A stretch of DNA of 6,618 nucleotides from an uncultured Hyphomicrobiales bacterium (GTDB lineage: Bacteria > Pseudomonadota > Alphaproteobacteria > Rhizobiales > Beijerinckiaceae), in NCBI GenBank assembly GCA_903932565.1, contig CAIZGQ010000422.1:1-6618 (forward strand). The letters run 5' to 3'. The notes below the pieces were generated by a model. It had not been told where the DNA came from, searched no databases, and saw only the letters and a list, made by a program, of their open reading frames with translations. Made by a program: the position numbers and the translations under genes. Positions 1 to 5,430 of this stretch are shown here, one piece after another (position 1 is the first letter of the stretch; each line of letters begins with the position of its first letter).

Positions 1-2384
1 AGCGGCTCGTGCTGCGCAATGCCAATGGCTCAATGGTGCACTTGGGCGATGTCGCTGAGATTGTGCGCGGTGTGCGCAACACGCGCGCGGCCGGCTGGTT
101 TGATCACCGCCCCGCCGTCATCCTCAACATCACAAAACTGCCTGACGCCAACGTCATTTCGACGGTGGATAGCGTGAAGGCACAGATCCCGATCATCAAG
201 CGCTTGGTGCCCGCGGGCGTCGACATTCACATCATGTCCGATCGCACAGAGACGATCCGCGCCTCTGTCGGCGACATCAAGAAGACGCTGGCCATCTCCA
301 TCGGCCTTGTGATGCTGGTCGTGTTTTTGTTTTTGCGCCGCGCTGCGCCGACGCTTGCAGCCGGTGTCACGGTGCCGCTGGCGCTGGCTGGCACCTTTGT
401 CGCCATGTGGGTCGCGCGCTATTCCGTCGACAATCTGTCGCTCATGGCCCTGACGATCGCGGTCGGTTTTGTCGTCGATGATGCGATTGTGATGATTGAA
501 AACGTGCAGCGCAATCGCGAGGCAGGCCTCGGGCGAATGGAAGCCGCGATTGCTGGTGCGAGGCAAATCTCGTTCACCGTGATTTCGATCAGCCTGTCGC
601 TGGTGGCAGCCTTCATTCCGCTGCTGTTCCTGTCGGGCATTCCGGGTCGGCTGTTTCGCGAATTCTCGATGACGCTGGTGTTTGCGATTTCGATCTCGAC
701 CGTTGTTTCGCTCAGTGTTACGCCGATGATCTGTGCGCATTTTGTGAAGGCCGAGACCGGTCGCCAGACATGGCTCGACCGCAAGGTTGAGGGTGTGCTG
801 TCGTGGCTTTTGGAGAAATATGAGCGCACACTAGGTGGTGCGCTCGATCATCCCTGGTTCATGGCGCTGATCCTGGTGATGACGATTGCCGCCACGGTGC
901 AGCTCTTCCGCCAGACACCAAAGGGGTTTCTGCCGCAGGATGATTCGGCTCTGCTATTTGGCTTTGCCGAAGCTTCGCCAGATGTCTCCTTTCCGGCGAT
1001 GACGCTGCTGCAGCGGCGCGCCACTGATATCATTGCGGATGATCCGGCCGTACAGTCGACCGCGTCCTTTGTCGGCAATGGCTCGTCCGTCTATCAGGGC
1101 CGTATGTATGTGGTGCTGAAGCCCGCACCCGAGCGCAGCGAAAGCGGCTTTGCGGTCATCGCGCGCATCCGCAAGAAACTCGATCTTGTGGCTGGAATTC
1201 AGGTGTTTCTCACACCCGTGGGCGATCTTCGCGGCGGCGCACGGCAAGGCAAATCGCGTTTCCAGTACACATTGTTTGGCCCGGACTTCAACGAGCTTGA
1301 TACATCCGCGCGGACGGCCGTGGCGGCCCTGAAACTGCGGCCCGAACTGGTCGATGTGTCGAGCGATCGCAACGCGCAGGGGTTGCAGGCCAACATCGTC
1401 ATCGACCGTCCCGTCGCCTCGCGCCTCGGCGTGTCGATTGCCGCGATTGACGCCGCGCTGAATGACGCCTTCGGCCAGCCGCAGGTTTCCACCATCTACG
1501 GCGGGCGCAACCAATATCGCGTGGTGCTGGAGACGCCGCCCGCCCGTAGCCGCGACCCGAGCGACCTTGCCGGCATCTATGTGCCCGGCACCGGTGGCGT
1601 GCAGGTGCCACTCACATCCGTGGCCCGCGTTGAGCGCGGCACCGCCCCCCTCACGATCAATCATCAGGGGCAGTTTCCCGCGATCACGATTACCTATGAC
1701 GCGGCGCTGAACGTGCCGGAAGAAACCGCCGACAATGCGCTCGAAGCCACAATCGCAAGCCTGCATCTGCCGGAATCCATTCGCGGGGAATTTGCCGGTG
1801 ACGCCAAGAATTCGCAGGAAAGCTCTTCCGGGCAGGGGCCGTTGCTGCTCATTGCGCTGCTCGCCGTCTACATCATTCTGGGTGTGCTGTATGAAAGCCT
1901 CATCCACCCACTGACGATCATCTCGACGCTCCCGTCCGCTTGTCTGGGTGCCCTGCTGGCGCTGAACATCGTGGGGGCCGATCTCACGTTGATTGCGCTG
2001 ATCGGGCTGATCCTGCTCATCGGGCTTGTGAAGAAGAACGGCATCATGCTTGTGGATTTTGCCATCTCGGCGGAGCGCGAGCGCGGGCTTGATGCGCGCG
2101 CGGCCATCCGCGAGGCCGCCATCGAGCGCTTCCGCCCGATCATGATGACGACGCTGGCGGCCTTGTTTGGCGCGCTGCCGCTGGCCTTTGGCGCGGGGCC
2201 GGGCTCGGAACTGCGCCGACCGCTGGGCATCACGATTGTCGGTGGCCTGCTGCTCTCACAGGCCCTCACTCTTTACACGACGCCCGCCATCTTCCTGCTG
2301 CTCGACAAGTTGCGGCGCAAACGCAAGGTGGCGGGAAATGAGGGGGGTGTGGTGGCGGGGCCGAGTGCGAGTGCGGCGGAGTAG
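1..2384 (+). CDS. RND multidrug efflux pump inner-membrane subunit, MdtB/MdtC-like (5' end outside window)
   Basis: This is the proton-driven transporter subunit of a tripartite RND pump, which exports drugs or other amphiphiles from the periplasm and inner membrane through an adaptor and an outer-membrane channel. The reading frame is open to the window edge (first full codon at 3). About 794 codons are present against roughly 1030-1050 in the family, so the first quarter (TM1 and most of the first periplasmic loop) is missing. Visible are TM2-TM6 (about 280-750), with the proton-relay Asp pair of TM4 at 477-482 in the context VGFVVDDAIVMIEN, then TM7 (about 860-910), the second periplasmic porter/docking region, and TM8-TM12 (about 1840-2310). 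The TM10 Lys equivalent to AcrB K940 lies in LVKKNGIML (2031-2042). The stretches NTRAAGWF, IRASVGDI, PKGFLPQDD and MTTLAALFGALPL resemble MdtB/MdtC more than AcrB. The stop is TAG at 2382-2384. All key relay residues are present, so it is probably functional. The substrate cannot be read from sequence. Confidence 0.95.
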   Translation, partial: RLVLRNANGSMVHLGDVAEIVRGVRNTRAAGWFDHRPAVILNITKLPDANVISTVDSVKAQIPIIKRLVPAGVDIHIMSDRTETIRASVGDIKKTLAISIGLVMLVVFLFLRRAAPTLAAGVTVPLALAGTFVAMWVARYSVDNLSLMALTIAVGFVVDDAIVMIENVQRNREAGLGRMEAAIAGARQISFTVISISLSLVAAFIPLLFLSGIPGRLFREFSMTLVFAISISTVVSLSVTPMICAHFVKAETGRQTWLDRKVEGVLSWLLEKYERTLGGALDHPWFMALILVMTIAATVQLFRQTPKGFLPQDDSALLFGFAEASPDVSFPAMTLLQRRATDIIADDPAVQSTASFVGNGSSVYQGRMYVVLKPAPERSESGFAVIARIRKKLDLVAGIQVFLTPVGDLRGGARQGKSRFQYTLFGPDFNELDTSARTAVAALKLRPELVDVSSDRNAQGLQANIVIDRPVASRLGVSIAAIDAALNDAFGQPQVSTIYGGRNQYRVVLETPPARSRDPSDLAGIYVPGTGGVQVPLTSVARVERGTAPLTINHQGQFPAITITYDAALNVPEETADNALEATIASLHLPESIRGEFAGDAKNSQESSSGQGPLLLIALLAVYIILGVLYESLIHPLTIISTLPSACLGALLALNIVGADLTLIALIGLILLIGLVKKNGIMLVDFAISAERERGLDARAAIREAAIERFRPIMMTTLAALFGALPLAFGAGPGSELRRPLGITIVGGLLLSQALTLYTTPAIFLLLDKLRRKRKVAGNEGGVVAGPSASAAE

Positions 2385-2504
2385 CGAGTGTGAATTTATA
2401 GTATTCGATTGTCACGTCGAACATTCTTTAAATTTTAATATAACGGTCATTGCCGTTTTATATTCAGGCTTGAAGTCGGTTTTAGTCAGGATTGAGGGTC
2501 GAGA
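2385..2504. other. AT-rich spacer after the RND gene
   Basis: Base composition changes abruptly here, from GC-rich pump coding sequence to AT-rich DNA. A short inverted repeat, AACGG (2442-2446) with CCGTT (2453-2457), is followed by TTTATATT and could be a weak terminator for the pump transcript. A TTGTCA at 2409-2414 resembles a -35 box, but no convincing -10 lies at normal spacing. I would not call a promoter, although one is needed somewhere here if the small ORF at 2505 is expressed independently. Confidence 0.35.
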
Positions 2505-2609
2505 ATGCGGCCGATCCGCATCCTCACCTGGTTATTCCTCATTTCGATTTTTTCTCAGAGCTATAGTTTCGCAAGTCGCATTTATGTTTTAGTGCGTGCG
2601 CTTCAATGA
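2505..2609 (+). CDS. Candidate 34-residue hydrophobic peptide, possibly a decayed relative of the 65-residue family
   Basis: ATG at 2505 follows a good ribosome-binding site, GAGGG at 2494-2498, with a six-base spacer. The ORF runs to TGA at 2607-2609 and gives 34 residues. It begins MRPIRILTWLFLISIFSQ, a basic N-terminus followed by a hydrophobic stretch, then SYSFASRIYVLVRALQ. The start resembles the 65-residue paralogs downstream: a basic residue near position 2, R5, F11-L12 and I15 can be aligned without gaps, and a Phe occurs at 22. It lacks the FRN-x-DD, FG and C-x-x-IG positions. It could therefore be a truncated or decayed first copy, an unrelated small membrane or leader peptide, or chance. 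Its stop codon lies inside the stem-loop of the terminator at 2596-2624, so translation to the end would disrupt that hairpin. Too short to assign a function. Confidence 0.35.
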   Translation: MRPIRILTWLFLISIFSQSYSFASRIYVLVRALQ

Positions 2610-2624
2610 AGCGCACTTTGTTTT
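2596..2624 (+). terminator. Intrinsic terminator before the small-gene cluster
   Basis: GTGCGCTTCA (2596-2605) and TGAAGCGCAC (2607-2616) form a perfect 10-bp inverted repeat with one central base. As RNA this gives an 8-bp GC-rich stem with the loop CAAUG, followed immediately by TTTGTTTT. The T-run lies only on the + side, so it would stop rightward transcription from the RND gene or the 2505 ORF. It insulates the 65-residue genes from the pump. Confidence 0.7.
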
Positions 2625-2655
2625 GACGGCATACGGGTTTTAGCCCGACGGCATA
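2625..2655. repeat. Short direct repeat flanking a small hairpin
   Basis: GACGGCATA occurs at 2625-2633 and again at 2647-2655. Between the two copies, CGGG (2634-2637) and CCCG (2644-2647) can pair around the loop TTTTAG. It lies between the terminator and the first 65-residue gene, so it could be an operator or part of the promoter region of that gene. No function can be assigned from sequence alone. Confidence 0.35.
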
Positions 2656-2687
2656 TTTTGGATTTTTTTATAATCAGGAGTTTAAGC

Positions 2688-2885
2688 ATGAAGCAATTTA
2701 GGATCGCTGGGTTGTGGTTTTTACTGATAATATTGGAATTGATCTCGACGTTCCGCAACATGGATGATCAATACTGTTTTGGAAATGGATGTTTCATTAT
2801 TGGTTTGTTGGTTGGCCAATTTGAACAAGTGGTCCTGCCCGCAATTCGCAGTTTGAAAAAACCTAGCGCCGACCCGGTTGATTAA
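2688..2885 (+). CDS. 65-residue predicted membrane protein, tandem paralog 1 of 3
   Basis: I do not recognise this family. The start is set by AGGAG at 2676-2680, seven bases before ATG 2688; an upstream TTG start at 2658 lacks such a site. The protein has a basic N-terminus (MKQFR), a hydrophobic segment at about residues 6-21, a polar loop with FRNMDD at 22-27, a second hydrophobic segment at about 35-53, and a Lys/Arg-containing tail ending DPVD. Charge distribution suggests an inner-membrane hairpin with both ends in the cytoplasm and the Asp pair outside. It is identical to copy 2 at about 30 of 65 positions, with no gaps. Among the three it is the most diverged: it has M25 for Ile, Q28 for His and L56 for Trp. 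The terminator at 2596-2624 separates it from the RND gene, so any link to efflux is conjecture. The AT-rich composition suggests acquisition from elsewhere. Confidence 0.75.
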   Translation: MKQFRIAGLWFLLIILELISTFRNMDDQYCFGNGCFIIGLLVGQFEQVVLPAIRSLKKPSADPVD

Positions 2886-2915
2886 TTTACTCGTGATGCG
2901 AACTTGGGGCGTGTT

Positions 2916-2946
2916 CATGATCTGATCCAAAAAGATGGTGATCATG
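2916..2946 (+). other. Conserved stem-loop in the 3' flank of paralog 1
   Basis: CATGATC (2916-2922) can pair with GATCATG (2940-2946), and alternatively TGATC (2923-2927) with GATCA (2940-2944). The intervening sequence ATCCAAAAAGATG is conserved exactly after copy 2. No T-run follows, so it is not a standard intrinsic terminator. It may be an RNA element or a protein-binding dyad. Confidence 0.4.
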
Positions 2947-3022
2947 TCGCTGCTTTACATAGCGCGTCAAAAGTTTTCGCCATTTAAGTGGCTTGGAACA
3001 TTTTTAAATATGAGGTTTGAAC

Positions 3023-3220
3023 ATGAAGCGGTTTAAGAAAGCTGGGCTCTTATTTCTATTTACGATAATGTTGGCTCACTCGGCATTCCGCAATATCGAC
3101 GATCACATTTTCTTTGGAGGCGAATGTTTCATGATTGGTTTTGCGGCTGCTGCAATTTTACAGGAAGTGTTGATCACTTTTAAGATTTGGAAGCCGCCTG
3201 GCATCGACCCGGTTGATTAG
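3023..3220 (+). CDS. 65-residue predicted membrane protein, tandem paralog 2 of 3
   Basis: The start ATG 3023 follows GAGG at 3012-3015 with a seven-base spacer; a TTG at 3017 is in frame but falls within that spacer. The product is exactly 65 residues. It has a basic start (MKRFKK), a first hydrophobic segment at about 7-22, the loop FRNIDDH at 22-28, FG at 31-32, C35, IG at 38-39, a second hydrophobic segment to about 53, W56-K57, P59 and a DPVD end. It shares about 35 of 65 residues with copy 3 and 30 of 65 with copy 1. Length is kept exactly while about half the residues have changed, which argues for selection on a real protein rather than a chance ORF. Function unknown; the prediction is a two-helix inner-membrane hairpin. 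The three genes could be one transcript or three units, since no clear promoter is seen between them. Confidence 0.78.
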   Translation: MKRFKKAGLLFLFTIMLAHSAFRNIDDHIFFGGECFMIGFAAAAILQEVLITFKIWKPPGIDPVD

Positions 3221-3257
3221 TTAACTCGAGATGCGATCTTGGATCGTGCCCATGAGT

Positions 3258-3279
3258 TGATCCAAAAAGATGAGGATCA
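3258..3279 (+). other. Conserved stem-loop in the 3' flank of paralog 2
   Basis: TGATCC (3258-3263) pairs with GGATCA (3274-3279) around the ten-base A-rich loop AAAAAGATGA. It may extend through GAG (3254-3256) with CTC (3283-3285). It occupies the same place as the stem-loop after copy 1, and the stem is kept although several bases around it differ. It lacks a following T-run. Confidence 0.4.
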
Positions 3280-3355
3280 GGTCTCTACTTGAGATTGCGG
3301 GTCAAAGCGGCAGACCATACGCGGTTTTGGAAGTTTTTGATGTTGAGGTCTGAAC

Positions 3356-3553
3356 ATGAAGCGGCTTAGATCAACTGGATTTTTGTTTCTAGTTACGATA
3401 TCGCTCGCTTATGAGGGATTCCGCAACATAGACGATCACTTTTTATTTGGTGTTGGGTGTGTCTGCATCGGTGCATCGGCCGTCGAAATCATACAGGCGG
3501 TGATGCTTACTTTTCGAAATTGGAAACAACCGAACACAGACGCCGTGGATTAA
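3356..3553 (+). CDS. 65-residue predicted membrane protein, tandem paralog 3 of 3
   Basis: ATG 3356 follows GAGG at 3345-3348 with a seven-base spacer, in the same arrangement as copy 2. The 65-residue product has the same layout: basic start MKRLR, hydrophobic residues about 8-21, FRNIDDH at 22-28, FG at 31-32, C35 with an additional C37, IG at 38-39, a second hydrophobic segment, W56-K57, P59 and a DAVD end. Positions invariant across all three copies are M1, K2, G8, F11, L12, I15, F22, R23, N24, D26, D27, F31, G32, C35, I38, G39, Q47, V49, K57, P59, D62, V64 and D65. No catalytic motif known to me fits. Possible roles such as a modulator of a membrane complex, a toxin-like peptide or a defence factor are guesses only. 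Confidence 0.77.
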   Translation: MKRLRSTGFLFLVTISLAYEGFRNIDDHFLFGVGCVCIGASAVEIIQAVMLTFRNWKQPNTDAVD

Positions 3554-3719
3554 TTGAAATTTGGTTGGAATTTGGATCGCCCAAGCGAGTTGGTTCAACA
3601 TAGATGATGAAGTGCTACGTGTTTTAAACTAAGCGCCCGCAGTCGTTTGAGGACCTACGGAAAATCTTCGGTCAAGGGGTTTTTAAATTTCAAAGGCTTT
3701 GCGACGCTCGTGCGTCGGC
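3554..3719. other. Gene-free remainder of the AT-rich block up to the RND remnant
   Basis: The first part is the diverged 3' flank of the third repeat unit. No convincing gene or terminator is visible. Near the right edge, CGACGC (3702-3707) and GCGTCG (3712-3717) form a 6-bp stem with the loop TCGT, just before homology to RND pumps begins at about 3720-3723. This marks the probable junction between the AT-rich block and the older GC-rich DNA. Confidence 0.4.
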
Positions 3720-3863
3720 GCGCTTTACACCTACCCGGCCATCATCCTGCTGATCGACCGCCTTCGCCGCAAGCGGAAGGTCAGGCAGATCGGAGCCGGC
3801 AAACGGGGTCTAGGCGGTGCCGAAGAGTGGCCTGCGAATGAGCGCGGCAGGAAATGCGCATAA
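3720..3863 (+). pseudogene. Remnant: C-terminal tail of a second RND efflux pump
   Basis: Reading from GCG at 3720 gives ALYTYPAIILLIDRLRRKRK, then a short tail ending at TAA 3861-3863. This matches the end of TM12 and the basic tail of the complete pump upstream (LYTTPAIFLLLDKLRRKRKV, codons 2271-2330). Sixteen of 20 residues are identical, but only about 44 of 60 bases. Differences are mostly at third codon positions, so the remnant comes from a distinct, long-diverged RND gene (or ortholog) rather than a recent copy of the neighbour. Nothing of the pump is recognisable upstream of 3720; the frame there is AT-rich unrelated DNA with no RND-type start. About 1000 residues are missing, so it cannot be functional. 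A tandem RND pair of the mdtB-mdtC type whose second gene was lost on arrival of the small-gene block is one explanation; replacement by recombination is another. Confidence 0.8.
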
Positions 3864-3887
3864 GCGCGTTGAAGTCCCTCATCCCGC

Positions 3888-3916
3888 TTGACTAACCTGC
3901 CGCCCTGCCATATTCG
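3888..3916 (+). promoter_or_regulatory. Probable promoter of tRNA-Asp
   Basis: TTGACT (3888-3893) matches the -35 consensus at five of six positions. Seventeen bases later lies TATTCG (3911-3916), a poor -10; shifted alternatives ATATTC and CATATT overlap it. Transcription would start near 3923, about 33 bases before the mature tRNA, which is a normal leader length. It would also serve the transporter genes downstream. Confidence 0.45.
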
Positions 3917-3955
3917 ACCGTTCTCCGAACAACCGGCGCAGCCGGATGTCCCTGC

Positions 3956-4032
<77 letters not shown>

Positions 4033-4067
4033 CTTCGTCACCCGGCCCGTCCTTTCGACGCGAGGTG

Positions 4068-4781
4068 ATGCGGTTGGTGTCGGATTTGAATAAATCGTCC
4101 TCAACACATGGGTCGACCCCGGACCAGACCTCGCCGGTCCCGGTTTCCGATTCGCCAGTGCCGGACGCGGCCTCGCCGTCTGCGCCACCATCGTCTAACT
4201 CATCAAGGTCCGCCTCATCCTCTCGCGCTCCGACCGCTCCCGTCGCACCGCCGGCTCGGGCTCTGGACCTGTTTCTCGGCTTCCTCGAAATCGGGCTTTA
4301 CGGTTTTGGCGGAGTGGGGGCCTCTGCCCGTTACATCATCATCGACAAGCGCCGGTGGATGAATCCTGAGGACTACATGGCTCTCATGGCGGTCAGCCAG
4401 GTGCTGCCGGGCGGCAATATCATCAATGCCTCGGTGATTCTGGGTGACCGGTTTCTGGGCGTGCGCGGTGCGCTGGCGGGGCTTGCCGGCATCCTGCTGG
4501 CCCCGCTTTGCATCATCGCGTTGCTCGGCATTCTTTATGACCATTTTGGCACGCTGCCCTGGGTGCAGGCGGTGGCACTGGGCGGCGGTGCGGCGGCGGC
4601 CGGGCTCATCATCGGCACGGGGCTGCGACTGGGGCGCTCGGTCGCCCCCACGCTTACCAACATTGGCGTCGGGCTCGTGTCCTTTGTGGCGCTCGGACTC
4701 CTCAAAGTGCCGCTGCCGATCATCGTGGGCATTATGATTCCCGCCTCTATCGGCCTCGCCATCTGGGGGCATCGCCGATGA
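4068..4781 (+). CDS. Chromate (CHR family) transporter, N-type half of a split transporter, with a long Ser/Pro-rich N-terminal tail
   Basis: CHR proteins are inner-membrane carriers associated with chromate export and resistance. Short-chain members of about 200 residues occur as adjacent gene pairs that work together, as shown for the Bacillus subtilis pair. From ATG 4068 the product is 237 residues; a GTG at 4065 directly precedes it. The conserved domain starts at about residue 65: LGFLEIGLYGFGG (70-82), RRW (95-97), the signature SQVLPGGN (110-117), GDRFLGVRGA and several hydrophobic helices to the C-terminus. PGGN at the signature, instead of PGPN, is acceptable for the N-type partner. 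Residues about 5-63 are dominated by Ser, Pro, Ala and Thr and are probably disordered. A start at GTG 4158 would shorten the tail, but no ribosome-binding site supports it; that at 4068 is also weak (GAGG too close, 4062-4065). The stop overlaps the next gene by four bases, indicating translational coupling. Confidence 0.88.
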   Translation: MRLVSDLNKSSSTHGSTPDQTSPVPVSDSPVPDAASPSAPPSSNSSRSASSSRAPTAPVAPPARALDLFLGFLEIGLYGFGGVGASARYIIIDKRRWMNPEDYMALMAVSQVLPGGNIINASVILGDRFLGVRGALAGLAGILLAPLCIIALLGILYDHFGTLPWVQAVALGGGAAAAGLIIGTGLRLGRSVAPTLTNIGVGLVSFVALGLLKVPLPIIVGIMIPASIGLAIWGHRR

Positions 4782-5320
4782 GCGAAGACTCGCCCTTTCT
4801 GCGCATGGCCATCGGCTTTGGCGGGCTGTCGCTGTTCTCGGTCGGCGGGGCGCTGTCGATTCTGTCAGATGTCCACAAGCTTGTGGTTGATCAATACCAT
4901 TGGATGAGTGATGCGGATTTCGTCCGCATCTTCGCCATTGCGCAGATCGCGCCAGGGCCGAACATGCTGTCCTTCAGCATGATGGGCTGGCGCATTGCGG
5001 GGCTGGCGGGCCTGCTGGTGGTCACCCTGTCTGCGGTCGCACCGCCCACGTTGCTCGCCTTCTTTGTGGGGCGTGGCTTTGAGCGATTCTCCCACGCGCC
5101 CTGGTTTCCCGCCGTCAAACTGGGCCTCGGCCCGCTGGTGGTGGGCTTGTACACAGCCTCCGGCGTGGTGGCGGCCCAGGCGGCGGACGATGGCGTGGTG
5201 GCGGTGCTGATTACGGTGGGCGTGGCGGCCTATGTGACGTTCAGCCGCCGCAACCCCATGTGGTGCCTTCTGGCAGGCGCCATATGTGGAGGGCTCGCGG
5301 CGTCCGTGGGCTGGCACTAA
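4778..5320 (+). CDS. Chromate (CHR family) transporter, C-type half of a split transporter
   Basis: This is the partner subunit of the preceding gene. The start ATG 4778 overlaps the upstream TGA in an ATGA junction, with a G-run at 4765-4769 as possible ribosome-binding site. The 180-residue protein is the usual length for a single CHR domain. Typical elements are FGGLSLFSVGGALS (14-27), a WMSDADF segment (42-48), the signature AQIAPGPN (55-62), GWRIAGLAG and about five to six hydrophobic helices ending close to the C-terminus. PGPN is intact here, in contrast to PGGN in the first half, as expected for an antiparallel pair of diverged halves. The likely role is a heterodimeric anion carrier; whether chromate, sulfate or another oxyanion is moved cannot be read from sequence. 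No chrB-type regulator is visible next to it. Confidence 0.9.
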   Translation: MSEDSPFLRMAIGFGGLSLFSVGGALSILSDVHKLVVDQYHWMSDADFVRIFAIAQIAPGPNMLSFSMMGWRIAGLAGLLVVTLSAVAPPTLLAFFVGRGFERFSHAPWFPAVKLGLGPLVVGLYTASGVVAAQAADDGVVAVLITVGVAAYVTFSRRNPMWCLLAGAICGGLAASVGWH

Positions 5321-5398
5321 GGTTCAGGCAAGCCGGACCTGTCTCAAGTGCTGCGCCGGGCGTCTGTTTCAGGCTCTGTCCAATGCGTGTGACGCGGG

Positions 5399-5420
5399 CC
5401 TGTCAGGCACGTGTGACAGG
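5399..5420. promoter_or_regulatory. Inverted repeat CCTGTCA-N8-TGACAGG upstream of nuo
   Basis: Perfect 7-bp arms at 5399-5405 and 5414-5420 flank an 8-base centre that contains CACGTG. It lies 79 bases after the CHR stop and is followed by TCTTCGATCTT rather than a clean T-run. It could be an operator for a dimeric regulator or a weak terminator of the CHR transcript. The 22-bp spacing suits a regulator site slightly better. Confidence 0.4.
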
Positions 5421-5430
5421 TCTTCGATCT

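Larger units (their letters stand above)
2688..3690 (+). repeat. Three tandem units of about 334 bp (gene plus 3' flank)
   Basis: Start codons of the three 65-residue genes are 335 and 333 bp apart, and the homology does not end at the stop codons. The 75 bases from the stop of copy 1 (2883-2957) match those from the stop of copy 2 (3218-3292) at about 59 of 75 positions without gaps. The flank of copy 3 (from 3551) is recognisably related but needs small gaps. The ribosome-binding region (GAGGT-TTGAAC and GAGGT-CTGAAC) is shared by copies 2 and 3. The unit arose by tandem duplication of gene plus flank, followed by considerable divergence. The end of the third unit is placed near 3690 because a TTTTTAAAT stretch at about 3680 resembles one at about 3001 after copy 1; that boundary is approximate. 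Confidence 0.75.

Noticed and set aside
30..2269. Long minus-strand and alternative plus-strand frames inside the RND gene
   Set aside because: These arise from GC-biased codon positions of the real gene. Their translations are Arg/His/Gln-rich with no domain, and the RND frame is unambiguous.
2442..2464. Hairpin AACGG/CCGTT followed by TTTATATT as terminator of the RND gene
   Set aside because: Five base pairs with an interrupted T-run is too weak to call; it is mentioned only within the spacer entry. The stronger terminator is at 2596-2624.
2669..2674. Perfect TATAAT just upstream of the first 65-residue gene
   Set aside because: It lies two bases before the ribosome-binding site, so transcription would start inside or after that site, and there is no -35 at normal spacing (2646-2651 is CGACGG). 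Probably chance in AT-rich DNA.
3586..3612. TTC-AAC-ATA-GAT-GAT after copy 3, resembling the FRNIDD coding motif of the family
   Set aside because: By position it aligns better with the non-coding 3' flank of the other units (GAGTTGATCC-AAAAAGATG), and there is no open frame of the family around it.
3702..3717. 6-bp GC hairpin at the right edge of the AT-rich block, considered as a terminator or recombination site
   Set aside because: No T-run follows, no matching copy is visible at the left edge, and such short GC stems are common by chance.
3647..3841. 64-residue plus-strand frame crossing the RND remnant
   Set aside because: It reads the remnant out of frame; the frame beginning at 3720 gives the clear RND C-terminal sequence instead.
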